DNA of 64,000 nt, taken from positions 1,054,001 through 1,118,000 of the forward strand of contig NZ_CP065546.1 in NCBI RefSeq assembly GCF_015999545.1, given 5' to 3'. Below are positions 36,206 to 44,655 of this stretch, one piece after another. The notes below the pieces were generated by a model, which was not told the DNA's origin, ran no database searches, and saw nothing but the letters and a program-made list of their open reading frames with translations. The translations under genes and the position numbers were made by a program. Positions within the stretch are counted from its first letter, which is position 1. Each line of letters starts with the position of its first letter. Source of the stretch: Lysinibacillus sp. JNUCC-52 (GTDB taxonomy: Bacteria; Bacillota; Bacilli; Bacillales_A; Planococcaceae).

Positions 36206-36469
36206 GTTATTCATTCCTTCCTGTTTTGCTCTATATTCATGGTAAATAGTTTTGCAACATAATTCATCACTAAATATTTGGAAGGATTTTTACAGTTGTA
36301 TTACATCTGAAATAATTGACGAATAGATTGCCAGAATAACGGTCTTTTCTCTCAACTTTTTAGTAATAAATTTGAAATATAGTTGTAACAGGAATATATT
36401 ACTACAAGATTTTTAGTTGAATTAATACCTTTTCATTCATTTAATACCCAATAAATAGAAAATAAATTG

Positions 36470-37035
36470 TTTGAATGCCTAATTGTTTGAGTGACTGACA
36501 CTACAACTATTCAGAATTGTTTGGGTGCCTGTCACTGCATCGGCATGCACACCTATTTCATATCCGCTTCTTACAACGTAAAAATCCACTTCGCTTTCCA
36601 TGGGCACGGTGTAAGCCGCAACCCTCGCGTACACGCGGTTTGTTGCGTCTTACATTTCGTGTGTTCCCACAGGTGTCTTCGTGGATTTTTACTTGGCTAT
36701 TCAAAATTTTTTGAGTGCCTGGTTTGAGTGCCTGACACCGCAACTATTCAGAATTGTTTGGGTGCCTGTCACTGCATCGGCATGCACACCTATTTCATAT
36801 CCGCTTCTTAAAGCGTAAAAATCCACTTCGCTTTCCGCGGGCACGGTGTAAGCCGCAACCCTCGCGTTCGCGCGGTTTGTTGCGTCTTACATTTCGTGTG
36901 TTCCCACAGGAGTCTTCGTGGATTTTTACTTGGCTATTCAAAATTGGTTGAGTGCCTGACACTTCATAGTCATGTTGGTAAACCCTACTGACTGTACCCA
37001 TGAAAATTCAGAATTGTTTGAGTGACTGGCACTTT
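36470..37035. repeat. Second palindromic repeat cluster with GTGCCTGACAC-type repeats
   Basis: Two tandem units with a 237-bp period (GAATTGTTTGGGTGCC at 36514 and 36751). Each holds a palindromic core of 115 bp (36578-36692 and 36815-36929) running from GTAAAAATCCAC to GTGGATTTTTAC. Its centre, GTAAGCCGCAACCCTCGCG ... CGCGGTTTGTTGCGTCTTAC, is the reverse complement of the core in the 1-889 cluster. Between and around them, copies of a TGTTTGAGTGCCTGACAC sequence and variants occur at about 36485, 36518, 36724, 36755, 36949 and 37017. Short frames here are not genes. Confidence 0.88.
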
Positions 37036-37038
37036 TTC

Positions 37039-38181
37039 TTATTTATTTATTTTGGAAATGGCAGTATCTTCAACGAAGGTTGTTGTATTAAACAACAGCA
37101 GAACATCTTCAATACCATTTTCATTCATATACTGCGTTATATTACCGTTATAGTAGCGCAAGTCAATTACATGAATTTCAGAAATATGATTTGTCAAAAA
37201 TGGAATGACGTTATGAGCATAAGAGTCTTTGATGACTAAAAGCTTTTGTTGTTCTATCTGCTGTGGGTCAAGCTTTGTCGTAAGCTTCATAAGCGCATGT
37301 ACTCCTCCTAAGAAATAAGAATATTGATCCTTTTTCTTAAGAAAGCTTGTATCGTACATTGTAGTGAAGGTTTGATTAGAATCTGCGATATACATCTCTG
37401 TCTTTACTTGCTTACGTGGAATATAAGCTTGAATTTGATCAGGCGTTACATTCGTGAATTGACTTCGAGTATGATAGCTTCCAAGAAATGAATTGCTAAC
37501 GTTTTTAATTAAAAAATCGCTCTTTGAAAGAGGCTCCCACCCCATTTGCTTTGCATACGCAACATACGCTAAATAGGCTCCATATGTCGTCCAATGATGG
37601 TCCGTACGGTAGTAAATGGTTTCAGTTGCATGTGGCTCTAAAAAATCAAAACCATTGATAAACGTTAAGTCATTGTGCAATTGCCCTTCTATTAATTGAT
37701 TGACTTTCTTTTGAGGATACGTTGGAGCTAACCACGGTAAGCGCTCTGGATAAAGCCCAATTGATGTCGGTGCAAGCAAAAATGTCACGTTCACTTTTGG
37801 ATGCTTATAGGCGAATTGCTTTACTGCATTTATATCTTGTTGCACTTTCGTATTATCTGGTTCTGTAAACTTGTCGAATAAATAGCCGTCTTTCCCTTGG
37901 TATATGCCATTATTCTCTTGTTGTAAACGTCCTTTTTCCGTGGCTGATTTCATCCACAACCATTTGTCACGAAATGGGAAATGGTCTGTGACGAAACGCT
38001 CCGCTTCCTCTGCATATTTTTTCGATATTACATTATCCCATGTTAAATGGGGTGCTGCTTGTAAATATCTATTTTCCAATTCGGAGAAGCGATGATGAGG
38101 CAAAATGAAAAACAGTAGCGTGAAGAACAACATTGTACCGATAAAACTAAAAACTAATAGCCGCTCTGCTTTTTGCTTCAT
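37039..38181 (-). CDS. DHHW-family protein (AlgX/AlgJ-like)
   Basis: 380 residues. One N-terminal membrane helix (about 8-28) anchors an extracellular domain. The signature YYRTDHHWTTYGAY is near residue 190 and a Ser-Asp catalytic-type pair is suggested by IKDSYAHN near 320, as in SGNH-like acetyltransferases. Such proteins work with MBOAT enzymes to O-acetylate a polysaccharide outside the cell. AAGGAGGT precedes the ATG, 14 bp after the MBOAT gene. Substrate polymer is unknown; no glycosyltransferase lies nearby. Confidence 0.88.
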   Translation of the reverse strand: MKQKAERLLVFSFIGTMLFFTLLFFILPHHRFSELENRYLQAAPHLTWDNVISKKYAEEAERFVTDHFPFRDKWLWMKSATEKGRLQQENNGIYQGKDGYLFDKFTEPDNTKVQQDINAVKQFAYKHPKVNVTFLLAPTSIGLYPERLPWLAPTYPQKKVNQLIEGQLHNDLTFINGFDFLEPHATETIYYRTDHHWTTYGAYLAYVAYAKQMGWEPLSKSDFLIKNVSNSFLGSYHTRSQFTNVTPDQIQAYIPRKQVKTEMYIADSNQTFTTMYDTSFLKKKDQYSYFLGGVHALMKLTTKLDPQQIEQQKLLVIKDSYAHNVIPFLTNHISEIHVIDLRYYNGNITQYMNENGIEDVLLLFNTTTFVEDTAISKINK

Positions 38182-38195
38182 ACTGATCTACCTCC

Positions 38196-39581
38196 TTAAA
38201 AGCGAAAATATAAAAATGGATTAAACGTCGCGTCGACTAAATAAGCTACAGAAAGAAAATACAGTATGCCATACCAAGCAATATGCGGTAATGATAACTC
38301 ACTCGTTTTCTTCCATAATTTCATCGGTATTGAAGCCATAATTAGCACTAGAAGGAGCACGATATTCGTATAAAAATAGTACCCAGTGTCATTATTCCAA
38401 AGGGATTGTCCATTGAATCCGAACATGGCCGCCAAATATTTTCCTATTAACGACGGTTGCTCGAAAGCAAACAGCACCCATCCAATTAAAATTAGGAAGA
38501 TGGCATAAAAATGTCTTGTCCACCGTGGTAGGCGAGAAAGTAAAGTTAAACCCCACCATTTTTCAACAATAAGAATAACTCCGAAATACAACCCCCACCA
38601 TATAAAATTCCAACTGGCCCCATGCCAAAAACCTGTCAGTAGCCAAACGATTAAAATATTGCGCATTTGAATGGCTAACCCTTTACGATTGCCACCGAGT
38701 GGAATGTAAACATAATCTCGGAACCAGCTGCTTAATGAGATATGCCACCTTCTCCAAAAGTCCGTAATGCTTTGAGCAATATACGGCTTGTTAAAATTTT
38801 CATTGAATCGAAAACCAAACATTAATCCAAGTCCTATGGCCATATCAGAATATCCGCTAAAATCAAAATAAATTTGAAAGGCGAAAGCAATAATGCCTAA
38901 CCAAGCTGTTAACATTGGCATCGTTTCTACATTTGAGCTAGAAATTGTGTCCCAAAGTAAGCCTATGTTATTAGCTAATAGCACCTTTTTAGCTAAGCCA
39001 ATAATAAAGCGTCGCACACCTTCTGCAAACATACTAATACTTTCTGCACGATGCTGCAGTTGCTGGGCAATCGTATTATATGTCACGATTGGGCCAGCCA
39101 CTAATTGGGGGAACAGAGCCACAAATGTACCGAAATCAATCCAGTTCCGCTGTGCTTTTGCTGTTCCCCTGTAGACGTCTATAATATAAGACATGGATTG
39201 GAACGTATAAAAGGAGATACCGATTGGCAAAGGAAGTTCCGTTAAAGGGATATCCGTACCAAGTAATGTATTGATATTGTGAATAAGAAAATCTGCATAT
39301 TTAAAATAAGATAACAGCATTAAATTCACAATAATGGAGCATAGAACAATGCCCTTTCTTTTTACTGACGACATGTTTGGCTTATCTAATAACAAACCGA
39401 AACAATAATCCGTCAGTGTAGACACTAGCATAATCACGATATAAACTGGTTCGCCCCATGCATAAAAAATTAAACTCATAATAAATAAAATGAAATTTTT
39501 AATTTTTCTTGGCGAACAATAATAAAGCATTAGCACTATTGGCAAAAATACGAATAGAAAGAGCAGACTACTAAATACCAT
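38196..39581 (-). CDS. MBOAT-family O-acyltransferase (AlgI-like)
   Basis: 461 residues, about eleven helices. The MBOAT histidine lies in GFWHGASWNFIWWG near 310; FWRRWHISLSSWFRDYVYIPLGG is the AlgI/PatA family block. It should pass acyl groups from cytosolic acyl-CoA across the membrane to a surface polymer, handing them to the DHHW protein. It lies between DUF4358 and DHHW genes with gaps of 3 and 14 bp. Alginate itself is unlikely, since no other alginate genes are seen. Confidence 0.93.
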   Translation of the reverse strand: MVFSSLLFLFVFLPIVLMLYYCSPRKIKNFILFIMSLIFYAWGEPVYIVIMLVSTLTDYCFGLLLDKPNMSSVKRKGIVLCSIIVNLMLLSYFKYADFLIHNINTLLGTDIPLTELPLPIGISFYTFQSMSYIIDVYRGTAKAQRNWIDFGTFVALFPQLVAGPIVTYNTIAQQLQHRAESISMFAEGVRRFIIGLAKKVLLANNIGLLWDTISSSNVETMPMLTAWLGIIAFAFQIYFDFSGYSDMAIGLGLMFGFRFNENFNKPYIAQSITDFWRRWHISLSSWFRDYVYIPLGGNRKGLAIQMRNILIVWLLTGFWHGASWNFIWWGLYFGVILIVEKWWGLTLLSRLPRWTRHFYAIFLILIGWVLFAFEQPSLIGKYLAAMFGFNGQSLWNNDTGYYFYTNIVLLLVLIMASIPMKLWKKTSELSLPHIAWYGILYFLSVAYLVDATFNPFLYFRF

Positions 39582-39584
39582 GTG

Positions 39585-40067
39585 CTATTTTGATTCAAAG
39601 AAGCTATCGTAAACTTTTATAAGCTCGTCAGCACTATCTGAAATTACTAATAATACGTAATTCCCTTTTGTAATAAGTTTGTAGTTTTTAGCATTCTCAT
39701 ATTGGTCTGGTAAATATTGTTCAAATTGTTTTTGAACATTTTCTGCACGTTTTTTTAATGCCGCTTGGATATCCGCAACATCCTTTGCTTCTTTTACTTT
39801 GAATATAGCTATTTCATTTGTTTTAATATTCATCATTGGCACACGTACTGAATAATCCTCAAGCTTAGCAGAATCTATATTATAGAGGTCCTTTAATTCT
39901 TCCGCTGATAATTCCATTAGTACGGGTTGCTCTACTTTTTCTAACATTTGATCTGCCATTTCTTTAGCAGACAGTTTTACTTCAATTGTCGAATCTTTAT
40001 CTCCCGCACAAGCAGAGATGATCACAGCTAGCATAGCCGTTAATAAAATCATGATTGTTTTTTTCAT
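39585..40067 (-). CDS. DUF4358 lipoprotein
   Basis: 160 residues. A lipoprotein signal ends ISAC with Cys20 as lipid site. The rest is a compact domain with the DUF4358 style (AEELKDLYNID ... VRVPMMNIKTNEIAIFKV). It has AAAGGAG at its ATG and opens the three-gene operon with the MBOAT and DHHW genes. These three families often occur together; the lipoprotein may support the acetylation complex on the outside of the membrane, but its role is not known. Confidence 0.82.
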   Translation of the reverse strand: MKKTIMILLTAMLAVIISACAGDKDSTIEVKLSAKEMADQMLEKVEQPVLMELSAEELKDLYNIDSAKLEDYSVRVPMMNIKTNEIAIFKVKEAKDVADIQAALKKRAENVQKQFEQYLPDQYENAKNYKLITKGNYVLLVISDSADELIKVYDSFFESK

Positions 40068-40236
40068 GTTAAAAACTCCTTTTAAATGTGTATTTCAATG
40101 AGAGTAGACGTAGAGCATCTACGAACGTTACATAAAAAGTTTTTTCTTTTATAATTTTTTGCGTTTTTTAGAAGTGATTGTCCTTTTTTAGCAGGAAATA
40201 CTTACCTTTAACCTCTTTTCTATGAAAAAATATCCA

Positions 40237-40272
40237 TAAAAAAGGGTACACCGATTTCCGATGTACCCTTTT
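40237..40272 (-). terminator. Terminator of the terpene-cyclase-like gene
   Basis: AAAAGGGTACA / TGTACCCTTTT stem, T-rich on both sides. Confidence 0.85.
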
Positions 40273-40283
40273 CCCATTTACAT

Positions 40284-40898
40284 TCATTTTCTTGATAAAC
40301 GATAAACTAAAGCAATATACAGTAAATCATACATAACGGTTGCCATAGAAGTAATTGTAATGAATGGGGTTCTAAAATAAATAAAGAAACCGACAGCTGC
40401 AAATAACGTTCCAATCATTTTGCAAAGTGCAATGGACATAGATTGGCCAGCTAAACTCCCCCTACCGAGCAATAAACCGATAAATAGTCCAGACATCATT
40501 AAATTTTGTATAAATGCCGCATATTTTCCTTCCATATCATGTAGCTCATGGGAAAGTGCCATGATGATTAAAAAGCTGACGCTAAGTGTAAATAGGAATG
40601 ATGTGTAAAAAAGTTTTGAAGAAATCGTTTTTTTATATTCATTACGCCCATATATTAAATATTGCCACATAATGACAAGGTCGAGTACAAACCATATAAA
40701 CGAGATAACTCTTTGTAAATCATTTTGAGGATAAATAAAAGTAAAGATAAATTCCCATGAAATATTGGCACATATTGCAACCATTGGCATACCATATTTC
40801 TCATCTTGAAAGCTCCGTTTAATAATAAGTATGTATGTCAAAATCCAAAAAAGTCCCATGCCTAGTTGGCAAATAAATAAAAAATAATATTGATTCAT
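40284..40898 (-). CDS. Transmembrane-type terpene cyclase-like protein (PaxB family)
   Basis: 204 residues with seven helices and short loops. The block NISWEFIFTFIYP, followed by WFVLDLVIMWQYLIYG, carries the acidic residues expected of the PaxB-type membrane cyclases known from fungal indole diterpenes and found in some bacteria. If right, it would cyclise a prenyl compound in the membrane. No prenyltransferase or other terpene gene is near. ATG at 40898 is chosen with AAAGGAG 8 nt upstream; a longer frame to 40946 is not supported. The family call is by pattern and moderately sure. Confidence 0.65.
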   Translation of the reverse strand: MNQYYFLFICQLGMGLFWILTYILIIKRSFQDEKYGMPMVAICANISWEFIFTFIYPQNDLQRVISFIWFVLDLVIMWQYLIYGRNEYKKTISSKLFYTSFLFTLSVSFLIIMALSHELHDMEGKYAAFIQNLMMSGLFIGLLLGRGSLAGQSMSIALCKMIGTLFAAVGFFIYFRTPFITITSMATVMYDLLYIALVYRLSRK

Positions 40899-41109
40899 TA
40901 AACACGCTCCTTTTAAACTTGCTTGATAGAAAAGAAACCTCTTCATGTTACTGTATGACTAGTACTGAATCTATTATGTCAGTTGTAAGAGGTACAATTT
41001 AAACAAGTAAAAATATAGCGCTCCAGTCAATTAACCTGTAAGTCAAGATGCACGTTGCATAAGCTATACATTGGCAATTCAATTCGATATAGTTAAACGG
41101 GGTGAGTAT

Positions 41110-41871
41110 ATGAAAACTAAAATTTATTACAACAATGAGCAGTTCATAGCAGGAACTACCTTGAAAGATAGTACGGAACTTGAACAAAACAATATGGCAC
41201 TACACGTTTGCACAAGCCCAGATGATGTAGTAATTAATCGAAAGAAATTAGCTGCAACCTTACATTGTGATATCAATGATTTTATATGTACGCAGCAAAC
41301 ACACAGTGCTAATTTTCATCGGGCGACGTTAGACGATAAAGGATTCGGGGCACAGCAACAAGACACAGCCATTGCCAATACCGATGCGCTCTATACTTTT
41401 GAAAAAGATTTAATACTTTGTAGTTTTACGGCTGATTGTGTACCTGTCATTTTTTATAATGATCGTCATGGTGTGATTGGTGTGATTCATTCAGGCTGGC
41501 AAGGTACAGTCAAGGAAGTGACAGTCAAACTATTTCAACATCTTATCGAGACAGAGCAATGCAGTCCTCAAGATTTCCACGTACAAATCGGCATGGCACT
41601 TAGCCAGCAGAAATTTGAGGTTGATGCCGATGTCTATGAACAATTTAATCGTCTCGGCTATGCGGATGATTTTATGTATTACAATGCACAAACAAATAAG
41701 TATCACATTGATAACCAACAAACTGTGAAAAGGCAATGTGAGCTTGCAGGTATTCCTTCACATCAAATTACGATTGATAATACGTGCACGTTTCTTAGTG
41801 ACCAAGGGTTCTCCTACCGTCAGGATAAACAGTGCGGCAGACATTTGAGCTTTATCATGCGAAAATCATAA
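41110..41871 (+). CDS. pgeF: PgeF/YfiH-family polyphenol oxidase (purine nucleoside phosphorylase-like)
   Basis: 253 residues. The family motifs CTQQTHSANFH, SFTADCVPVIFYN, HSGWQGTV and the late CTF are present; they provide the two His and one Cys that bind zinc or copper. Members act as adenosine/inosine phosphorylase or in peptidoglycan editing, and were first called laccases. The ATG at 41110 follows GGGGTGAG. In B. subtilis the homologue YlmD lies in the division cluster; here it is single, so this may be an additional copy. Confidence 0.9.
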   Translation: MKTKIYYNNEQFIAGTTLKDSTELEQNNMALHVCTSPDDVVINRKKLAATLHCDINDFICTQQTHSANFHRATLDDKGFGAQQQDTAIANTDALYTFEKDLILCSFTADCVPVIFYNDRHGVIGVIHSGWQGTVKEVTVKLFQHLIETEQCSPQDFHVQIGMALSQQKFEVDADVYEQFNRLGYADDFMYYNAQTNKYHIDNQQTVKRQCELAGIPSHQITIDNTCTFLSDQGFSYRQDKQCGRHLSFIMRKS

Positions 41872-41892
41872 GGATTACATCCTACTAACATC

Positions 41893-41932
41893 AAAAAGGC
41901 AATTTATCACAAATATTGATGATAAATTGCCT
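41893..41932. terminator. Terminator after pgeF
   Basis: AGGCAATTTATCA / TGATAAATTGCCT perfect stem. The stronger T run is on the minus strand, although the gene in front is on the plus strand. Confidence 0.6.
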
Positions 41933-42103
41933 CACTTCTATATGGTTAATACACATATCCTCATTATTTACTGATTCATTTCTATCAGCATTTTTTAAAT
42001 TGCATAAAAGCTGGCTATCCTATATAACATGTCCATTGGTTTTCCAATTCATTAGTGTATAGGAGGAATAATAATCCCTATTCCATATATTATTGTACTT
42101 AGC

Positions 42104-42394
42104 TTGCTTATTTCATTATTAAATATATTTGATGGTTTTGCGACACACTTTGGGTTGCTGCACAATAAAATTGAAGAATCAAACCCGATTATGCACTTTT
42201 TATGGATGTCAAGCCCTGCCTTGTTTTTAACAGTGAAAATGATGCTGTCTATATCCATTTCCTATCTTTCCTATTTAGTTTATAAGCTGAGTAGCACTCG
42301 TTTCCGAAAACTATACACAACCTGTTTGTTGGGAATTTTCATCCTTTACTTAGCAATTTTCAGTATACATTTGTACTGGCTAATTGTACTTTAA
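42104..42394 (+). CDS. DUF5658-like small membrane protein
   Basis: 96 residues from TTG 42104, with three helices. The opening LNIFDGFATHFGL and the later EESNPIMHFLW match the DUF5658 pattern; function unknown. The start is unclear: a perfect AGGAGG sits at 42061-42066, but the in-frame codons at correct distance are ATA and ATC (42071, 42074), with ATT at 42080. The TTG at 42104 has no ribosome site, so a rare start codon may be used and the protein may be 8-11 residues longer. Confidence 0.7.
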   Translation: MLISLLNIFDGFATHFGLLHNKIEESNPIMHFLWMSSPALFLTVKMMLSISISYLSYLVYKLSSTRFRKLYTTCLLGIFILYLAIFSIHLYWLIVL

Positions 42395-42424
42395 TCTAAT
42401 TATTCTTGCTTTATAGAACAATCG

Positions 42425-43537
42425 TTATTTTAATGTTCCCGTACTAATGATGGATGTTTTTACATGAACATCAATTGCAACTTTACTAACAATTTCTCTC
42501 TTCTTTTCAGTTGTCCATTTTCCATAATGGTACATTCGAAAATATTCACTTAGCCCACTTGGATCTACTTGCCATTCATTCAGTTTATCTAAAAACGTCT
42601 TAATATCTTGCTCTAACTCCTTATTTACGTCTTTTTCCAATTCGGCTAAGCTTTCTGTTGTAAATAAATCATTCTCTCTTTCACCTTTGTACTCACTTAA
42701 TGTTCCTTTTATCTCTATAGATATAGTGAGCTTAGGTGAAGTCATACTTTTATTGCTTTTTAAGTGCACATCATTTTCAACTAAGTCAATTAATAGTTTT
42801 TCTTTGCCATGTCCCTGTTCCATCGTAATATCCAATGGGGCAAGGTTTTTTCTTCCTTGTATTGCTTGAATAATAAGTGCCTCTTTTGGATTTATTAATT
42901 CAAACATTTGGTTACCTTTAAACACCGCAATTCCTTTTATTTCAATTTTATCGCTATTTTTATCAATAAACGGAATAATAGGATCGAACACAGGATTAGT
43001 AATCGTATACATAAAATCGTGAATATTTGTATTAGGATTAAATGCTGTATTTATGCTTGGCTGCAATAAATCGTTTAAATAAAAGTTAATATTTGGTTTA
43101 TCAGGATAATTATATTTTAGCATTTCTTCTCCATTTTCTTTCACAATCGCAATAAGTACTTTATTACCTACTTCTGCATTTCGGTATAAATGTTGAATCA
43201 CTTTTCGCACATTACCTTGACGTGCAAACTCCTCATTAAACAACACAACACGTAATTGATTAAAAACAATTTTTTTATCTGAAAGCTTTTCTATTTCCAC
43301 AATGCCATTTGAAACGAGATCCGTGACGACTGTAAAAGTCTGTGTACTCCGTTGTGCTTCAGGTGAATATTGAGGGATTGCGACGGTTAGTTTCATGCTG
43401 TCTTTATCTATATAATCAAAAGCGATTATACCTACCATCCCTACATCTTCAAGTGGTACCTTTATTTCCTTTTCTCCGCAAGCAGCTAAAAATAACAGTT
43501 GTATAAAAAGCATTAGACAAAGAAGTTTTCTGTTCAT
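42425..43537 (-). CDS. Spore germination lipoprotein, GerAC family (Ger(x)C)
   Basis: 370 residues. Signal ends in LAAC with Cys20 as the lipid site. The protein has the Ger(x)C layout: an N-terminal domain with FTVVTDLVSNGI, a middle domain and a C-terminal part with EIKGTLSEYKGE and VDPSGLSEYFR. It is attached to the outer face of the inner spore membrane as C subunit of the receptor. The ATG overlaps the B-subunit stop by 4 bp. Last gene of the operon. Confidence 0.93.
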   Translation of the reverse strand: MNRKLLCLMLFIQLLFLAACGEKEIKVPLEDVGMVGIIAFDYIDKDSMKLTVAIPQYSPEAQRSTQTFTVVTDLVSNGIVEIEKLSDKKIVFNQLRVVLFNEEFARQGNVRKVIQHLYRNAEVGNKVLIAIVKENGEEMLKYNYPDKPNINFYLNDLLQPSINTAFNPNTNIHDFMYTITNPVFDPIIPFIDKNSDKIEIKGIAVFKGNQMFELINPKEALIIQAIQGRKNLAPLDITMEQGHGKEKLLIDLVENDVHLKSNKSMTSPKLTISIEIKGTLSEYKGERENDLFTTESLAELEKDVNKELEQDIKTFLDKLNEWQVDPSGLSEYFRMYHYGKWTTEKKREIVSKVAIDVHVKTSIISTGTLK

Positions 43538-44625
43538 AATTGCACCTGCTTCTTTTTTCGAAATGCATAAATCATAATTAATAAAATAGGCCATAAAATT
43601 AGCATGTAGCCAACATAACTTGCACCGATAAATAATTTTTCTTGAAAATCTCTTGAAAAAGGCATTTTCACAACAAAGAAAATAATTATTGCTAAAATAT
43701 ATAAATAAGCTTTACTTTTTTTAGATAGTAAAGAATCTACACCTTTTTTCGCACACCATAAATAAGCTGCCACCGTAGATAATATTAAAAATACCCATAA
43801 TGTAATACCGAAAATATCAATTCTTTCAATAAAAGAAAACTCACCAGCTTTAAATAAATTTAATACTGAGAATTCAACGTTTACCAGCTGCCATTCTGAA
43901 TAATACATTACGCTTATCGCTGTTGTAATAAAACAAATTAGAATACTAATCCAAATACCTATTAGCGTATGCCGATATGCTTTTTTTTGATCGACAATGT
44001 AAGGAAAATAAAACATAATTAATTCATAGCCTAAAATCGATAAATAACCTCTTTTTAATGCCTCATAAAAGTCGTTTACACTAAAAAAATTGTATAGAGG
44101 TAGAAAATGGCTCATATCGCCCTTTTCAAATGCCCAATGTGTAAAATAGACCATTCCAATTGTTAGAAAAAAGGTCAAAATACAAAATCTCGCTATAGAT
44201 TTAATACCTCCACTAACAATGTAAACAAGCAATAATAAAAAACAAAAAACAGGTCCAGTAATTGTTTGCTCTTGAAGTGCAGTACTTTGAATAAGATGCA
44301 TATAATTACTAATAATTCCCGCAATAAAAACAATAAATTGAATAACGAAAAAAAGATTAATAAATTTACCTAACCATTTTCCTAGTAGAATTTCATTTAT
44401 ACGAAATAGGTTATCGTTCGGATATTTTGAACTAATCCAAACCATTGGGTAAAGTGTAGCACTCGCAATAACACCAAAAAGCAGTGGCATAAAAGCCTGG
44501 CTATATCCTAAAGAACTAAGTTGCTGAGGTAGTGAGAGAATGCCCGTACCGATCATTACGCTTTGTGCCAAAAAAACTACATGATATGCATTTAATAGCT
44601 TCCTCTTGCTCTTACCTGTACTCAA
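43534..44625 (-). CDS. Spore germination permease subunit, GerAB family
   Basis: 363 residues, ten helices, of the amino-acid/polyamine transporter superfamily. The early segment QSVMIGTGILSLPQQL marks the broken first helix that contacts the germinant. The TTG at 44625 has GAGGTG 7 nt upstream; a TTG at 44640 is too close to it. It lies between A and C subunit genes and is coupled to the C gene. It likely binds an amino acid and opens the germination path. Confidence 0.92.
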   Translation of the reverse strand: MSTGKSKRKLLNAYHVVFLAQSVMIGTGILSLPQQLSSLGYSQAFMPLLFGVIASATLYPMVWISSKYPNDNLFRINEILLGKWLGKFINLFFVIQFIVFIAGIISNYMHLIQSTALQEQTITGPVFCFLLLLVYIVSGGIKSIARFCILTFFLTIGMVYFTHWAFEKGDMSHFLPLYNFFSVNDFYEALKRGYLSILGYELIMFYFPYIVDQKKAYRHTLIGIWISILICFITTAISVMYYSEWQLVNVEFSVLNLFKAGEFSFIERIDIFGITLWVFLILSTVAAYLWCAKKGVDSLLSKKSKAYLYILAIIIFFVVKMPFSRDFQEKLFIGASYVGYMLILWPILLIMIYAFRKKKQVQL

Positions 44626-44655
44626 CTTTAAACACCTCAAATTCTGTAACAGCTT

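Noticed and set aside
36491-37001. Several 61-78 codon frames on both strands
   Set aside because: All lie within the tandem palindromic repeats; the frames arise on both strands because of the inverted repeats.
36470-37035. CRISPR array
   Set aside because: The repeats are 237 bp apart, the between-repeat DNA is itself repeated, and no cas genes are present.
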